Shown: positions 25,031-37,491, counted from the first letter of the stretch. The stretch: DNA of 64,000 nt from Tenebrio molitor (GCF_963966145.1 NC_091050.1:13330001-13394000); one strand, 5' to 3'. Notes: generated by a model not told the origin, from the sequence alone. Numbers and translations: made by a program.

Positions 25031-26052
25031 TACGCTAGTTAAATGCAGAAAGGGGAAAATCCGTGTTACGCCTGACGGCATGCAACCAACCGTGCACCAT
25101 GTTACACTGTCGGTTGCCTGCACTCGCATAATTAGACCTCGCCTGTGAGAGATCCTGCGCGATCCTGCTCACCGCAGACTCGTGCACGTCTTTTAATTGA
25201 TTAGCGCTCGAAGTCATGTGAATGGGGTTGCGCCCTCGGGGTGTTCCGTTTGATCGCGGTCGATTTGTCGGACGATAATTGCACGAAAAGTGGGGCGCCT
25301 CCAGGATGCAGGATTACATTTTAAGAATATTAATTAAGTCCTCCGTATTCATGTGTACGTGTCGCGTGTGTTCCGGTTGCGCGTCACGTAACATATTAGC
25401 TTTATCTAGAAAAATCGCTATTCCGCTCCTTCCCCCGCCATTAGGACAATTATTAAAAATATATCAGCGCTAGTGGGGTCGTGTGCGGAATGGCAATTAA
25501 AAAATTCCGAGGTCGCCTCCGGAGCTAAGTCGGCAGGAAGTTTCCGGGTAGCGAAGTGTATAAAGCAAATATTTTGTTAGTATTTGCGATATCATCTATG
25601 CATAGTTAATGGGAGGAGGGACGAAACGTGCTCGGTATTTTTGCCACGGCATTTATTTATGGTTTAATTCGGGAATTTCGGCTGCACGTTCGCGCCGCCA
25701 CCCCCGATTACGTATGCGGCGGAGGCATATCGAATTCAATAGACGTGCATACGTACATTCTTTGTCGGAAGTAAATTACTCCCCATAAATCGGATTTCCT
25801 CACCGCCCATATGTCTCTATTAACAGCAAACGGAGAAAAAGGAACACCACCGCCTTATCATGCTCATCACATACCGGAGGCATTTGTTATTCCGCGTATG
25901 TAATGCTCTTTAATCTCGGAGAAGAGGGTGAAAAATGAGGACCGCTGAAATTTATGATAAACCCGCTCGCGTCCCACCGCCGCGATATATCTTCGCTCGC
26001 TGCAATTAATTCGCCTTCTTATCCCTCCGATTAGAACCGGATCGGCAACAGG

Positions 26053-26064
26053 CTGGCGCCACCT
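26053..26064 (-). promoter_or_regulatory. CTCF-like site, reverse orientation
   Basis: The + strand reads CTGGCGCCACCT. It is the only one of the five 12-mers on the - strand; its flanks (GGATCGGCAACAGG) do not match the duplicated module. Confidence 0.4.
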
Positions 26065-26838
26065 ATCGGTGCGTCTCTCCACCGGAAAGATCCCGCCCGG
26101 CGAATCCGCCCTAGTTGGGCTAGGCGACGCCAGAGCGCTCCGGAAGCTCCGGGCGTGGTAGGATCGATCGCAGCTTCGGCCGGTCGACGCTCACCGGAGC
26201 CACAGGTCCGGATTCGAATCGCGGGGATGAAAGGCCGGCCAGGAATTAACGAGGAAGTTCAGTGTCTCTCTCTCGAACCGGATGTTTTAATGAAACTGAT
26301 CAGCCATGTCGGGGTGGGGGTTAAGTGGGCTGCAGATTCGATTTCGCACAGAGGGTGCACTGTCGCTTTTTAAGTGCAAGCTTGCGTGCACCAAATTGGT
26401 TGTTAATTCTGGGACAAAAGGGCACTAACAAAGGAAACGACCCAATAATCGTTGTTTATAGCTTTAATACCGCCGGCAATTTCACTAATTTAACAATTGC
26501 GTTCCGACAAGAATGGGGCAGGTTATGCGGGTGGCGGACAGGTGTTTCGTACATTTTTATGCGAAAAAACACGCAACGAAGTGAAACTTTCGATGTGACA
26601 CGAACACCGCCACCCCCGACACTAAAATTGAAATACAGATCTATAAAAAAATAGGGAAAATGAAAATTTCCAAAAATTTCTTCAACTTTATTTCCACACG
26701 TCTCAATGGGACTTTTATGCGTTTGCAATATGTTATTCTACAACGCTCCAGGATATGTTACAAAGCAATCACCCAGTTTCACTGTTTTTCGCTTTGAATG
26801 TGACGTGTTAGCGAAGACAACTCTAGCTATTAGTCCAG

Positions 26839-26850
26839 AGGTGGCGCCAG
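26839..26850 (+). promoter_or_regulatory. CTCF-like site AGGTGGCGCCAG
   Basis: Copy in the third, diverged module unit, preceded by TAGCTATTAGTCCAG and followed by CGTCTGGACTCCGCTCCGAC. Confidence 0.42.
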
Positions 26851-28380
26851 CGTCTGGACTCCGCTCCGACCTCACTTCCGTTGGACTTCACATTTCTGTA
26901 CGTCTCAACTGGAGTTTTATTATTCCAGGAAATGTCGTTAAAACAACTTTAGGACGTTCCGGAGGTAATAATGAGTGATCGTGATTGTTGCGATTTGCAA
27001 CAACTCTCTACAACAAACTCTATGGATGTATAATGGCAGGTTTAGTAAAGGTAAAAGCGTTCTATTTATGTATACGTGTTTTTGTAAGACTCAATTACTT
27101 TCACCGGGGCCGCCGCTTTTCCAGGTGGGCTACCGGAAACATTCCTGTTACACAACGTGTACATCTGTAGGTTACATAAAAATTTTATTCCTCTGGATTT
27201 TAATAAAAATGGAATCCTCCGGGCGTGTTTTCCTCTCGCAAGCATAATATTGATTCTGATTTGAACAATTTCAGAGCCACTTAGCTTCATCAAGGGTGCT
27301 TGTTTGCAGCATTTATTTTTGATGAACAGTAGGGCAGTGTTTGTGCAATGTGAAATGTCGAACTTCACAACTGTTTTTAATTGGTCACGCGTTTTCGCAC
27401 GAAACAATTCCACGATAATTAGCGTCCTGCGACTCTCTTTATTGTGGTGGTGGCACGATTTTTCTATCGCCAATAGAGCCGGAGAAAAAATAATCGGCTG
27501 TGTGGGAGTCCGATCCCATAATAATTACATCTCTTGGCTTTTTTTGAGCTGGATCTCTCCATTTCCCCATCAGCCAAGTCCAATTTCCCCGGATCGCTTC
27601 CATTTGCACGGTGCACTTTTTCGCTCTTATCGTCTTATATTGATTTTCCGATTCCGGGTGTAACTGACCGAAAATTTCATAAGTCGTATCAGGTCTTTGA
27701 GAGGGAAACGAATTCCTCAAATTGAGATGTTTATAATATATCGGGGCGGCTAATCCTTCCCGGCCCCGGCGACTCCTTATTAGGCCCGAGGAATTCCAGT
27801 GCTTCCCCCGGATGACGATTAAAAATTCATCGCCATCTCTTGTAAATGCATATCACATATTTTCCCAGGAACCGCCGCTAATCCGGAATAAATAAAAGTA
27901 CAAGCGGGCCCATTTCGTCCATGAATATCGGAGCGGGCGCGGCAGGTGAAGATGCCGTGCGTTATTCACACCCTCGCGTGTGATTGATAATTCGCGGGGG
28001 TTGTTGTCCCCGGAAAAGGAGGTCGCAACGGCGCGTTCCGCTAATGAAGTTAAATTATGTAACGCACCATCGCAAGGCCTTCAATTAATTATTACACGAA
28101 CGCCACTGGCGTGCCGACATGCGAGCGAAAAATTGTCACGTCGCTGGGATTAACTTTCGCCCCTAATTAATTCGGGGGCTTTTAGTCGAGATGTCTTCGT
28201 CGGTTTTTTTTTAATAGACCGGGCGGAATCGTGGCGCCGCCGCTACCTATAAATAGCGGAAAGTGGGCCCCCCCTTTCTGATCAATTAGGTTTATTAAAT
28301 TGGCGTTTTATGTGGACGAGGTGGGTGGACCGACTTCCGGCACTAAAGGGAAGTTACTGGTTTGGCTCGAGTGCCCCAAA

Positions 28381-29590
28381 ATGTTTTTAAAATGTCGTTA
28401 CTTATTTCTTTTAGAAATTTACGAGTCAGTTGCAGAAAGTTCGTCATTTCCTCTTGGAAGGAGTTTTTAAGTTGTTTGGTCTTTATTCCTTGGCTATGTG
28501 AACCTTTTAGTTTTAGTTAGATTTTTTTTTTTTAATTAACAATCACTGGTTGGTTTCTATTGGTCACTTAAATTCATTTCATTCATTAAAAAATAAAAAA
28601 AGATCAAATAACATAATTGGCTTTTTGTGTCGATTCTGGACGATTTCGGGTCAGCTTCCGGTCAATTCCGGGTCGATTGCTTCAAGTCGATTTTAGATGA
28701 CTTTGGGTCATCCAAAAGTAATTCCAGCTCCGGGTCACTGCAGGTTGATTCCGGATGACTCCGTTTCGGCGACGGGTGATTCCGGGTATGCTCAAGCCGA
28801 ACCTGGGTGATTTCTGGTCAGTTCCTGAGTAACTCCCGTTGCCATCTAATGAAATAATTCCGAGAGATGAGTTTGTTTGACAGGAGCGGCTCCGGGCAGC
28901 TGCCGGAGTCTTGGTTTTGGGTATATTCAGGTCGGTTCTGGTTCTGCCTGGATGGTTTCAGGTCGGCTCCGGGTGATTCCAGAACGACTGCGATCGACTC
29001 CAGATCGGTTCCGGTGACTCCGGGTGCTTCCAAAACGAAACTCGATGATTTCGCGTCGGAAACATAACAACTTAGGATCCGTTCTGGATGAATTCGGATC
29101 GGCTCCGGATGAGTTGCAAGAAATAATATTTTTTAACGATTTTTATAACTGTCAATTTCAAATGTATAAGGTGAATGTAAATATGCATTATATTTTTACC
29201 TTATTTATTTTACATTTTCGTTATCCTGAAACACAGGCAATGTCCCTGAAACGAATTATCCTTTCTGTTGCTCGTCCGGCGACCTAATTAAACCATGGGA
29301 CCTGTATCCAATTATAGAGTATCACAGAATGGTGTTTTCAGTCATGATTCACAGGGTTGGCGGTTAATTTGTAAAATGTTGCCGTGTGAGACAATTTTTA
29401 TTTTTATTTTGAGTTTAGTTACAATTTAATTTTTGTTATTTTTATAAATCGTCAAAAGATGACCTGCGAGCAGGCCTCGGTCATATTAGAACTTGTCAGA
29501 CCCTCATCTTGTTAAAAAGTGTGAATTTTCACTTTTCCTCTTCGCCCGGGCGTCCTAACTAGGTTTTCCCTATTGCGCCTCTATTGCTGA
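28381..29590. other. AT-rich stretch containing a GC-rich minisatellite
   Basis: AT-rich flanks surround the degenerate 10-bp array at 28632-29118. After the array the sequence is AT-rich and featureless to about 29590. Confidence 0.5.
28632..29118. repeat. Degenerate minisatellite, ~10-11-bp unit
   Basis: Variants of TTCCGGGTGA, CTCCGGATGA and TTCCAGATCGG succeed one another about every 10-11 bp over nearly 500 bp, with a break near 28850-28875. The unit is CG-rich although the surroundings are AT-rich. The short open frame through it is a by-product of the repeat. Confidence 0.75.
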
Positions 29591-30800
29591 ACTCTTAGCA
29601 GTTAACACTTCCACCGGATCGCACTTTCGCCCTTGAACTTTTCGATAGAATAATAAAAGAAAACAACTCGGGCCGTCGGATTTTTCCCGTCGTGCAAATA
29701 TTTGCGATTCCGGGTTCGCCGCTAATTAACTCCGGTCGAGGTGCGAGCGACGTGACGATTAGTGATAGGGCTTTTTCCGGCGCAGGTGCGTCCCGCTTCT
29801 TTCGCATGGCCGTGTATGTTTAATAATCCGGGGGAACATGTAGTTTTGTGTGTTGGCGGGATCATGTACGCCATAACCGGAAATTTACGGCCGTTCATAA
29901 TACGCATCGCCCATATTCGAACGGCATCGTTATTTCCTGTATCAGGTGTGACGTCTTCCGAATCGATACGGGCGCACACATTGGCAATTCGGAAAAAGGG
30001 CCTCGCCGCCCCCGGTCCGGGCGCGCTCCGGCGTGTTCTCCTTTTCTCGACTTGTAACTTAGGAAATTGCTCGGTCAACCGCAAAATCTACAACTCAGTC
30101 TGGCCGGGGTCCTCGAGAGGGTTTTTGCACAATGGCCTCCGCGTCGGACACAAAGCGTCGAGGGAACATTTAAATTAATGGCTTGCGATATTTTTCCTCG
30201 ACTAATTCGGTTCCGAATCGTGCTGTTTTCGTATAATTATCCGCGCAAAGGACACACGTTCCGGTGCACCTACCTAATTTAATTAAAATAACAATGGGCC
30301 GGCGGGACGTTCATAAAAACCGCTATTGTCTCGCCAGGACCATGGAAGAAATATTATCGACGCGGTATTGTAAATAAAATTCTACAGTCGTTAATGTTTG
30401 GAAAGCTGTTATCGAATGGCTCTGTTTATTTTTGTTAGCGCTGTTCGACGTGCCCCGCGCTATTGTTTCAAATTAAACAATTCGAAAAGCCATTCAAGCC
30501 GTAATAAAAGACAATTTAAGATTAATTCTGTATGGGAGAGGCGCGCCATTCGGTCGAGTCGCGCCCTGTTGCTCCCGAATCTGCCGCCCCCGACGAGACA
30601 TCTGGGACACGAGCCAGTCTTCCCGTTGGCCAAATCTAATAATAATTTGTCATATGACAAACATCGCAGTACCGTTTACCGAACGGAAAAACTGTTTCAT
30701 GTTCGAATGGTCGATCGAAAATCTGCTCTCGAAATATGTTGAGAGAGCGAGGAGAGTGGGTGTGCTTTAATCTTCGCGCTTCAAATGTAAAATGAAAGAT
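29591..30800. other. GC-rich intronic block
   Basis: CG-rich with CCGCCCCCG words near 30005 and 30586. Overlapping open frames on both strands lack domains. I see no gene. Confidence 0.5.
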
Positions 30801-31455
30801 ATCTGGATTGTCGGAGTATAAAGAGTAGCATAATCTGATGCTAAAAATGCAGTGTTTCAATGATGAAGTCGCTTCGAATGTTGTGGTAAATGAGCTTCAC
30901 TACCAGCTCTCGGAAAATCAAATTCCATTTCGTTAACAAGCGAAGACCAGATGCCTCGCTGCGATAGTATTGCATAATAATCGAGACACGTTTCTGTTGC
31001 ACTTACAAATATTTGTGTTGTATCCTAGATATATTTTTGTGAGTAATTTATTAGTACTACAACAAGGACACCAGTTTACATAATGGTGCTCAACTCTAAG
31101 GGTAACAAATGAACAGATGAATAATTGAATTGTGCAATTACTTTTAAAAACTTTTTTTTTTTCGGTAGTGGCAACATAAACTGGACAGGTATTTTATTAT
31201 GTAACCAACAGTGAAGAGCAGAGTTCAGAGTTGAGGCAAACTTTTACTTTTCAACTCGCTTTCACATTTACAAGTATATTTTGTCGTTCTTCCAGTTGCC
31301 TTGTTTTCTAAAAGATCTTTGTGTAACTTATCAAAATATTTCTGTTACGGAACTTTAAGTTTTTTAGTTTCGTAAGATGCAAATTAGTTCAATCAGAACT
31401 ACAGAGAAGATGCCTCGATTCAACCAAATCGATATATTCAATAATCTTTTCCACT

Positions 31456-31690
31456 TTATTTTTCGCCAAACCCAATTCGATAAAACTGTTTTACGGCACT
31501 TAAGCCTAAATAAACTACATAGATGAAAAATTGTTTAAATCTAGATTTAGCCATGTCGCTTCTAATTAAGTAGGAGTAGTAAATAAACAATGGGTTCCAT
31601 TTGGCGAGTCTATTACTGATTAAAATAAACACATCAACTATGATTACAACCTGCATAACGAAAATCAACGAGGTATTGATGTATTCTATT
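31456..31690 (-). other. Exon-like open frame of unknown identity, reverse strand
   Basis: On the - strand TTGTCTCTTGCAG, a plausible acceptor ending at about 31734, is followed by an open frame. Its first ATG is near 31700 and it ends at TAA (31456-31458). The predicted peptide has two hydrophobic stretches (TSLIFVMQVVIIVDVFILI and FFIYVVYLGLSAV) separated by a Trp-containing loop, as in a fragment of a multi-pass membrane protein. T-rich DNA encodes hydrophobic residues by default, no family is recognised and no partner exon was found. A decayed chemoreceptor fragment is one guess. Confidence 0.15.
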
Positions 31691-32516
31691 TGATTATCCA
31701 TCGAATTACGAAATGAAGTACTTAGAGCTGCAAGAGACAATTTTTATCCTTTATCTAGTAAAATTGTAAGGCAATTTTCGCCTTGTAACAATTTCCCTAC
31801 GAACATCATGGTTTTATCTTTAGAAACATTTAAAAACACTGTTTATAGTTCACGAAGGAAGTAGCAAACTTTGTTCAATCCTGCCATTGAAAATTACTGT
31901 TTCTTACTTGGATACAAAGCGTGAAAGCGTTTGTTTTGCCCATTCAAACTGTTTTCATAGCAACGAGTGGGCGAAAGCAGTGGATGAAAATTTTTCACTC
32001 ACTCATTTTCTCAGTACACATAAGCTCAACATTTAACCAAATTTTGTTCGTAACACTAATGCACATCAACAATCATCTTCAGTAGCAAGTAAATCTCGTC
32101 GGGAGCTTGATTTAGAAATTTTTCCACTTTTTCTCAAAAACAATTGGGTGGATTTAAGCATCGAATGTAGACCACAAGGAAGAGTATTTTTCTATTAATC
32201 CATTGAAATAAGCAACCACTACTTCTTCGCTTACAACATTTACGTTTCTATTCTTCATTCACGACCGAAATTTGTCCAATTCCTTGATGTCTTTAGATTT
32301 TTGCGGGAGTAGGTAGATTGAATGTGGCTGCATTAGCTTCTTGTAGAATATCTTCTGGTACAAGCACATCGTCTTCTTCTTTCATATTCTCTTAGTAATG
32401 TGAATTAAAGGCTTGCACACACTTTTGCAATAAATTAAATTTTTTTTTGACAGATCAATTGTTTGTTTTATGAGAATCATAACGACGCAAATTTTAATTG
32501 CAGGATTGAACAAAAC

Positions 32517-32649
32517 GCTATACAGCACTCGTGGGAAACTAAATCACTCACTTGTGTGTCGTTCCACACTCGGCTTTGCCTCGTGTGTAAATTCGACACA
32601 CGCGTGAGTGAAACTTTTAGTTTCTCCACTCGTACTGTAATATACTATT
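32517..32649. repeat. Foldback element with long imperfect arms
   Basis: The left arm (CACTCGTGGGAAACTAAA, CACTTGTGTGTCG, CACACTCGG) pairs with the right arm (CCTCGTGTG, CGACACACGCGTGAGTG, TTTAGTTTCTCCACTCG). The right end, TGTAATATACTATT, is the inverse of the end of the foldback at 46761, so the two are probably one family. Confidence 0.7.
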
Positions 32650-33200
32650 CATCCCTACTGTACGTCTTGAAATAAAATTTACGAGTGAAGCGACAGTAAT
32701 CTACATATTGTTTCAGCAGGAAGTTTTTCCTTTTTTCTTAATATCTTTGTTAAATTAATTTACAACTAAATGAAAATTGGTTTGGCAAATTTGTTGTTGA
32801 TAAACTTATTAGTTATTATGCTAGTACCTATGGCTCGATTTTTGATGGAAAAAGTTACATTGTCTTTTGAAGTTTTAGTCATATTATTCTTAAATTCACT
32901 ATACCTATATTATTCTTTTACTATAAATATTTGTTTAATAAGTTCCTACATTTTCGCGTATTTCTTGGGACTCGTCTTGTGTGGATTTTGCAACTTTTCC
33001 TTTGTAATATTTGAGATTCTTTTTCTTTAATATATTCCGAAGCAGTCGAGAAACACCACATTTTGCCTAACTTACGAGAAGAAACATTACTTTGCTTTCA
33101 GCACCTTATCATTTTCTCTTGCCCTCTGACGTTTAAAACTACAAGTTCCTGTTTTGGAAGTTTCTAATCAAACAGCCCCAATCGCCACAATTTGACAACT

Positions 33201-34860
33201 CCACAACTTGTTGATCCGGGAGCATTTTCGCATTTAAAGCGAACCCAACGATCCAAAAATATTACACAACAATGTCGGCCGCTTGTCCCGAAATAACCAC
33301 CGAATTTGTCACCCGTTAATGCCATAAAGTTTGTCATTTTTAAAGCCGCAGAGGCGTGACAGGTGGCATTTAGTTTGGCATTTATAAAAGTTCAAATAAT
33401 TTTTTTTGGGCTTGTTATCTAAGCCTTTCGCCCATTTGGGCTATCGATCTCGGTTGTAAATGACTTATGTCCTGGACGGGCCATGCATCCTGAGCCGGCC
33501 ACCCACGCGGGCTAAGCCGGGGTATCTGATTTATTTTTTGCCCTGTCCGCGCCAATCTCCCCGGGGCCCCCGTCCGCAGACCTGTCAACCGGAATCGTGA
33601 AGAATATCGTCGGGAACCAAATCGGCCAAGAAATATGATAATGGAGGCCTGGCGCACCTTCGATTTGTCGGTTTTACATTCCGGAATGGACTGGGAGAAT
33701 GCCGCGGGAAGCCATAAATCTGATCAACCACCTGCAACGTCAGCACGCGTCCTATTAATTTTTTCCGATCGCAGTGCATGATCGGCCCCGGTTCGCCCGC
33801 CCCCGACGATCTTTCAACGTCAATTACCGGTTTCATCCAACTTCGTCGTGATGCGTTATTAATTCCGTCGAGTCGCTGAAACTATCGCGCCCCCATAAGT
33901 CACAATTACAGTTAAATTCTCGTTCATTTAACTAATAAGGGGGCGGTCGCGCCCGCCCCGCATGCAAATTCGCCAGAAATTGCCAATTCCGTAAATAATA
34001 ACGCGAGCCGTGAACGGAAATTAAAAGATAAGAGACGGCATTGTGTTGGTCCGGCCGCCCCCGGCACACCTCACCCCCGCTTGTCACTTGTTTCGACCTT
34101 CTTATGTTAATTATCCGGGCTTTTCGTGACAGCGGCACAATCGATACGCCAGAAAAAGTGATATTCCGGGGCGCCACCGGATCCACTTTAAACTCCGGGA
34201 CGTGTGTGCGCCAGGACACGGCGAAAAATTTATCGATCACGCTTCCGGAGTTATGTTCTTGTTATGAAGCAGTTTTCGTTTCCTGCTCGCTTCTCTCTGT
34301 TTGGGGGACGTTTTTCTGGATTTTTATTCGAAAAGTTGGGGTGACGGCCCATTAATGCGGGCAGGGGACATCAATTCCGGTCTTAATTATTATGATTATT
34401 GCCAACCTGGAGTTGGCACGAGGCATGGTCGCGTTAGCGAAACAGTTTCCCAAGTTTGCGCGAATTGAGGGAGATTAAAGGGCCCATCTCGATGTGTCAA
34501 GTGTGGTTCAGACCGTTAACGAGGGGGTGGGGTTGCCGCAAGTGGCGCACGTATTCACGCACGAAGAATGCCCCCGACGGTAATCTCGCACCTGCAACTT
34601 TTGCCCGCGAATTTATCACTATCGGCCTCTCCGCGAGATCCATCTTTGTCCGAGCTAGGCACCAGAGGCGCATAAACCGAGAAACATAATTTGTGTCTGG
34701 CTGTCGCCACTGTCTTTGGCTGTGACTGATGTCCCGTCTCACCGAATTTTTTAGTAACTTCTACTTTTCTCTTGGTTTACTTTTGCGGGGAATTCCGCAG
34801 AGGAATGTGTGACATGTCGCTGTTATCTCTTTGTGGCGTACTCGAATGAAAAAATGTCAT
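33201..34860. other. GC-rich intronic block
   Basis: CG-rich intron with an octamer at 33962-33969 and CCGCCCCCG words at about 33798 and 34055. I see no gene. Confidence 0.5.
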
Positions 34861-35073
34861 TTAAAAAACGCACTTTTGAGGGTTGCTGGACAGGTTAGCT
34901 TAGTACAAAACATTACAAAGAAATTGTCTCGGGAGTCACGAACGCTGACACATTTTTAGATCCGCTTTAATATATTAATGCAATCATTTAATGTAGTCGT
35001 AAACTGCCAAGTGCACTTTTAAGATCTCGCAAAACTCGTCGCACGGCGAAGAAATATATAATTTGACAATTTC

Positions 35074-35093
35074 CCGGCGCATCCACCATTTTT
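35074..35093 (+). repeat. 20-bp dispersed motif, reference copy
   Basis: Exact CCGGCGCATCCACCATTTTT. The GC-rich half stands out in AT-rich DNA, and copies at distant sites keep the motif while their flanks have diverged, which implies either constraint or a common element end. Confidence 0.75.
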
Positions 35094-35358
35094 AGAAATA
35101 ATAATTTCGTACCTAATTTACGTGACAAGGAATTCTCTTTGTTATATTTTTATGATACCTGCCAGAAACAGTTTTCAGATCTTAGTAGCCCACCACATAA
35201 CAACGAGAAAAGTTTCTCGTCATTTATATATAATTTTTTAAATTATATTAAAACTAAAAAAAGTAGTTTTTGCATTAGTCATGATAAAATCTGAAAAGAA
35301 TGGTTTCATATTTTATTGAGGTCATGAAATAACAGAGACAACAACATTTTTTAATTTC

Positions 35359-35378
35359 CCGGCGCATCCATCGTTTTT
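35359..35378 (+). repeat. 20-bp dispersed motif
   Basis: CCGGCGCATCCATCGTTTTT, two changes, preceded by AATTTC exactly like one base upstream of the 35074 copy. Confidence 0.7.
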
Positions 35379-35630
35379 AAAAGTTACAAATTCGTGATTT
35401 TTACGAGATGCTAGAACATAACTACTTCTAGTCCATTAGATGACAGCGATAATAAAACTTTTTCTTCGCATCAAAATAATCTTTTTGTCATTTTCATGAT
35501 TAACTCAAGAGCTAAAGAAACGGCGTTTTTTCCATTATATTCCTCATAACAAAATCCATTAGAGTCACTTTCTATCCTTTATCTAACGAGTAAAATAACA
35601 GGGATCTCCAAAATTTATTAGACAAATTTT

Positions 35631-35650
35631 CCGGCGCATCCACTATTTTT
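35631..35650 (+). repeat. 20-bp dispersed motif
   Basis: CCGGCGCATCCACTATTTTT, one change, followed by ACAAATA as at 37662. Confidence 0.75.
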
Positions 35651-35753
35651 ACAAATAGTAATTACATTTTTTTTTTAATTGAAAGAGACCTACTTGACGC
35701 GGTTTGTATATGCTTGTAACGTTGAAATAATAAAGTCACCGAAATATACAGGC

Positions 35754-35934
35754 TGTTTCACAAGTGATAATGAGCCCGACGGAATTGAAAATGCAACCCA
35801 CAATACATTTGCAAAGTTAACGTGCTTATTTTGGATATCGTATTGTTCCAATAATTAATCACGTTAACTTTGCAAATGTATTGTGGGTTGCAGTTTGAAT
35901 TCCGTCAGGCTCATTACGTATCACTCGTGAAATA
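35754..35934. mobile_element. MITE with ~70-bp terminal inverted repeats
   Basis: The left arm (TGTTTCACAAGTGATAATGA and on, including CAACCCACAATACATTTGC) pairs with the right arm through to its end GTGAAATA, with small indels. Only about 35 nt, partly complementary, separate the arms, so the element is nearly one palindrome. It is non-coding and strongly hairpin-forming. Confidence 0.85.
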
Positions 35935-36100
35935 ATGAGAAAACTTTTTCATCACGACTCGTTGTTTGTGCCTTGTGAGGTCGCGCTTGACGCTTCTGCA
36001 TAGCAGGACCCTTTTCATCTTGGAATCACAATTTCATCCCTTCTGCATGAGAGATCAAAAAGTGACAGGAGCGGGCAAGATGACACAAATTATCTGGTCC

Positions 36101-36700
36101 AATCAGAGACCATCTGTGTGTGTGATGGGATTTTTTTGATTTTGTTGTGTTCTGAATTCCGATGCTCGACGTTTCCGTTCTAATAACCGCGCGTCTTCAA
36201 CAAAGTGAGTGGTGCTCTTGCAGAAGCCGTTTATAATCGCGATTCGGCCGCATCAGCTTATTAGGACGCTTTTGATTCATCCGACTTCAAACGCTGTCAG
36301 GTGGCATCGTCAAAGGCGCCAGCCGACTCACCTGCATCGGGCTCGTTTAATCAAAACCCTGTTAATCAGGCAGACAATGCTCTGACGGGATTTTGTTTGC
36401 ACGACGGAAAATGACCCCTATAGATAGCTGGCCTATAAATTCAGGAGGTGTTTTCTTCCAGGCACCGTCGAACTTTGTTTGCGAAAGTGACGCCATTTGA
36501 ATATGCGCCGGTGTCGATTCCCCAATCGCCTTCGAAATAATCGTCTCCACCGTAAACAACGCAGATTTATCCCCGCTACCCTATCAATAATACGAATGGC
36601 GGAAGGGGCGGTATGGCACGTGAAAGAACAATGATGTTTTCTGCTTTCGCGAAGGTCCAAGACAATACTTTCACGAACCGGAACATAATCGAATTATCAT
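36101..36700. other. GC-richer intronic block
   Basis: A short CG-richer segment between two AT-rich islands. I see no gene or repeat. Confidence 0.45.
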
Positions 36701-37305
36701 GACCATATTTCTTCCCGTGACACTAACACATGAATCAAGATCGTGAACAATTATGGCGACTTTTTAAAAAAGGGGAAAAACAGAAAGTCCCTACGGAATG
36801 ATTTAAGAAAAATGCGCCTCGGGGTAGATCTTGTCAGGTGTTTATTCACTTTTTTCAGGGAACTTGCTTGAATTAAACCGTTCGATCAATTAAAACCAAA
36901 CCAAAAAAAATTGATTGTCTGGATCCCGCTTCAGTATTTACTAAAGGACCATTGTGGTATGTTTGCGCTTCGGCTTTCAGTAATTTGTAACTCTTCATCG
37001 GAATCTTCTTTATATCCAGAAGTCCGAACAAACTTTGTGTTTCATTTATCCGATTTAAAAAAAAAAACACAAACTTCTAATTGAGAACTATCGATTTCTA
37101 GTTAGATACAATGTATAGTTTTTCAAAGCTCTTTGTAGCGCAGGACGCATCGTGGAACCTCACGTTAAAAAACTGATTTTACTTTTCCATCACGAAGTTA
37201 ATCCGACATTACTTATTTATGGTTTGTTGCATTAGAGTATTGCACTTCGAAAATAGGAAGATTGCACCATAACATTCTGCAATGTTCTTTTAAAAAGTAC
37301 ATATA

Positions 37306-37491
37306 TATCGGGTGTTCATTTAAATGTATCCTCAAAGTAGGCGTTGAAGAGTCGATTGTGAACGCACCACGGATTACGGATCACGGCTTTTTCCGTTGTT
37401 TGTGTTTTTACTCTGCAGACTGACGAGTGGTGCGTGTACAATTGATTCTTCAACGCCAACTTTGAGGATAAATTTAAATGAACACCGATAT
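37306..37491. mobile_element. MITE with ~65-bp terminal inverted repeats
   Basis: The ends TATATCGGGTGTTCATTTAA and the inverse of TTTAAATGAACACCGATATA pair, and pairing continues through TCCTCAAAGT(A/T)GGCGTTGAAGA to CGCACCAC with few mismatches. The centre is about 55 nt and non-coding. Confidence 0.85.

Larger units (their letters stand above)
25031..28380. other. GC-rich intronic block
   Basis: CG-rich intron with two CTCF-like 12-mers on opposite strands, and a somewhat AT-richer middle (26.6-27.5 kb) holding the third unit of the 22.6-kb module. I see no gene. Confidence 0.5.
30801..33200. other. AT-rich island
   Basis: AT-rich with an octamer at 31377-31384, a foldback at 32517-32649 and diverged inverted pieces near 31930-31980 (TTTTGCCCATTC against GAGTGGGCGAAAG). 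One reverse-strand exon-like open frame is listed separately. Confidence 0.5.
34861..36100. repeat. AT-rich island with ~280-bp repeat periodicity
   Basis: The 20-bp motif recurs at 35074, 35359 and 35631, spaced 285 and 272 bp. Boxes between them (ACGAGAAAAGTTTCTCGT at 35203, CATTAGATGAC near 35435, GAGCTAAAGAAA near 35509) recur in the 37.6-39.3-kb island, showing a shared, strongly diverged repeat unit. Confidence 0.6.

Noticed and set aside
26195..26225. GGATTCGAATCGC, resembling a tRNA T-loop
   Set aside because: The flanking 5-nt segments are not complementary and no A box or acceptor stem is found upstream.
32770..33030. Hydrophobic 86-codon open frame, + strand
   Set aside because: T-rich DNA encodes Leu/Ile/Phe by default; no charged-loop pattern, family or splice sites support a gene.
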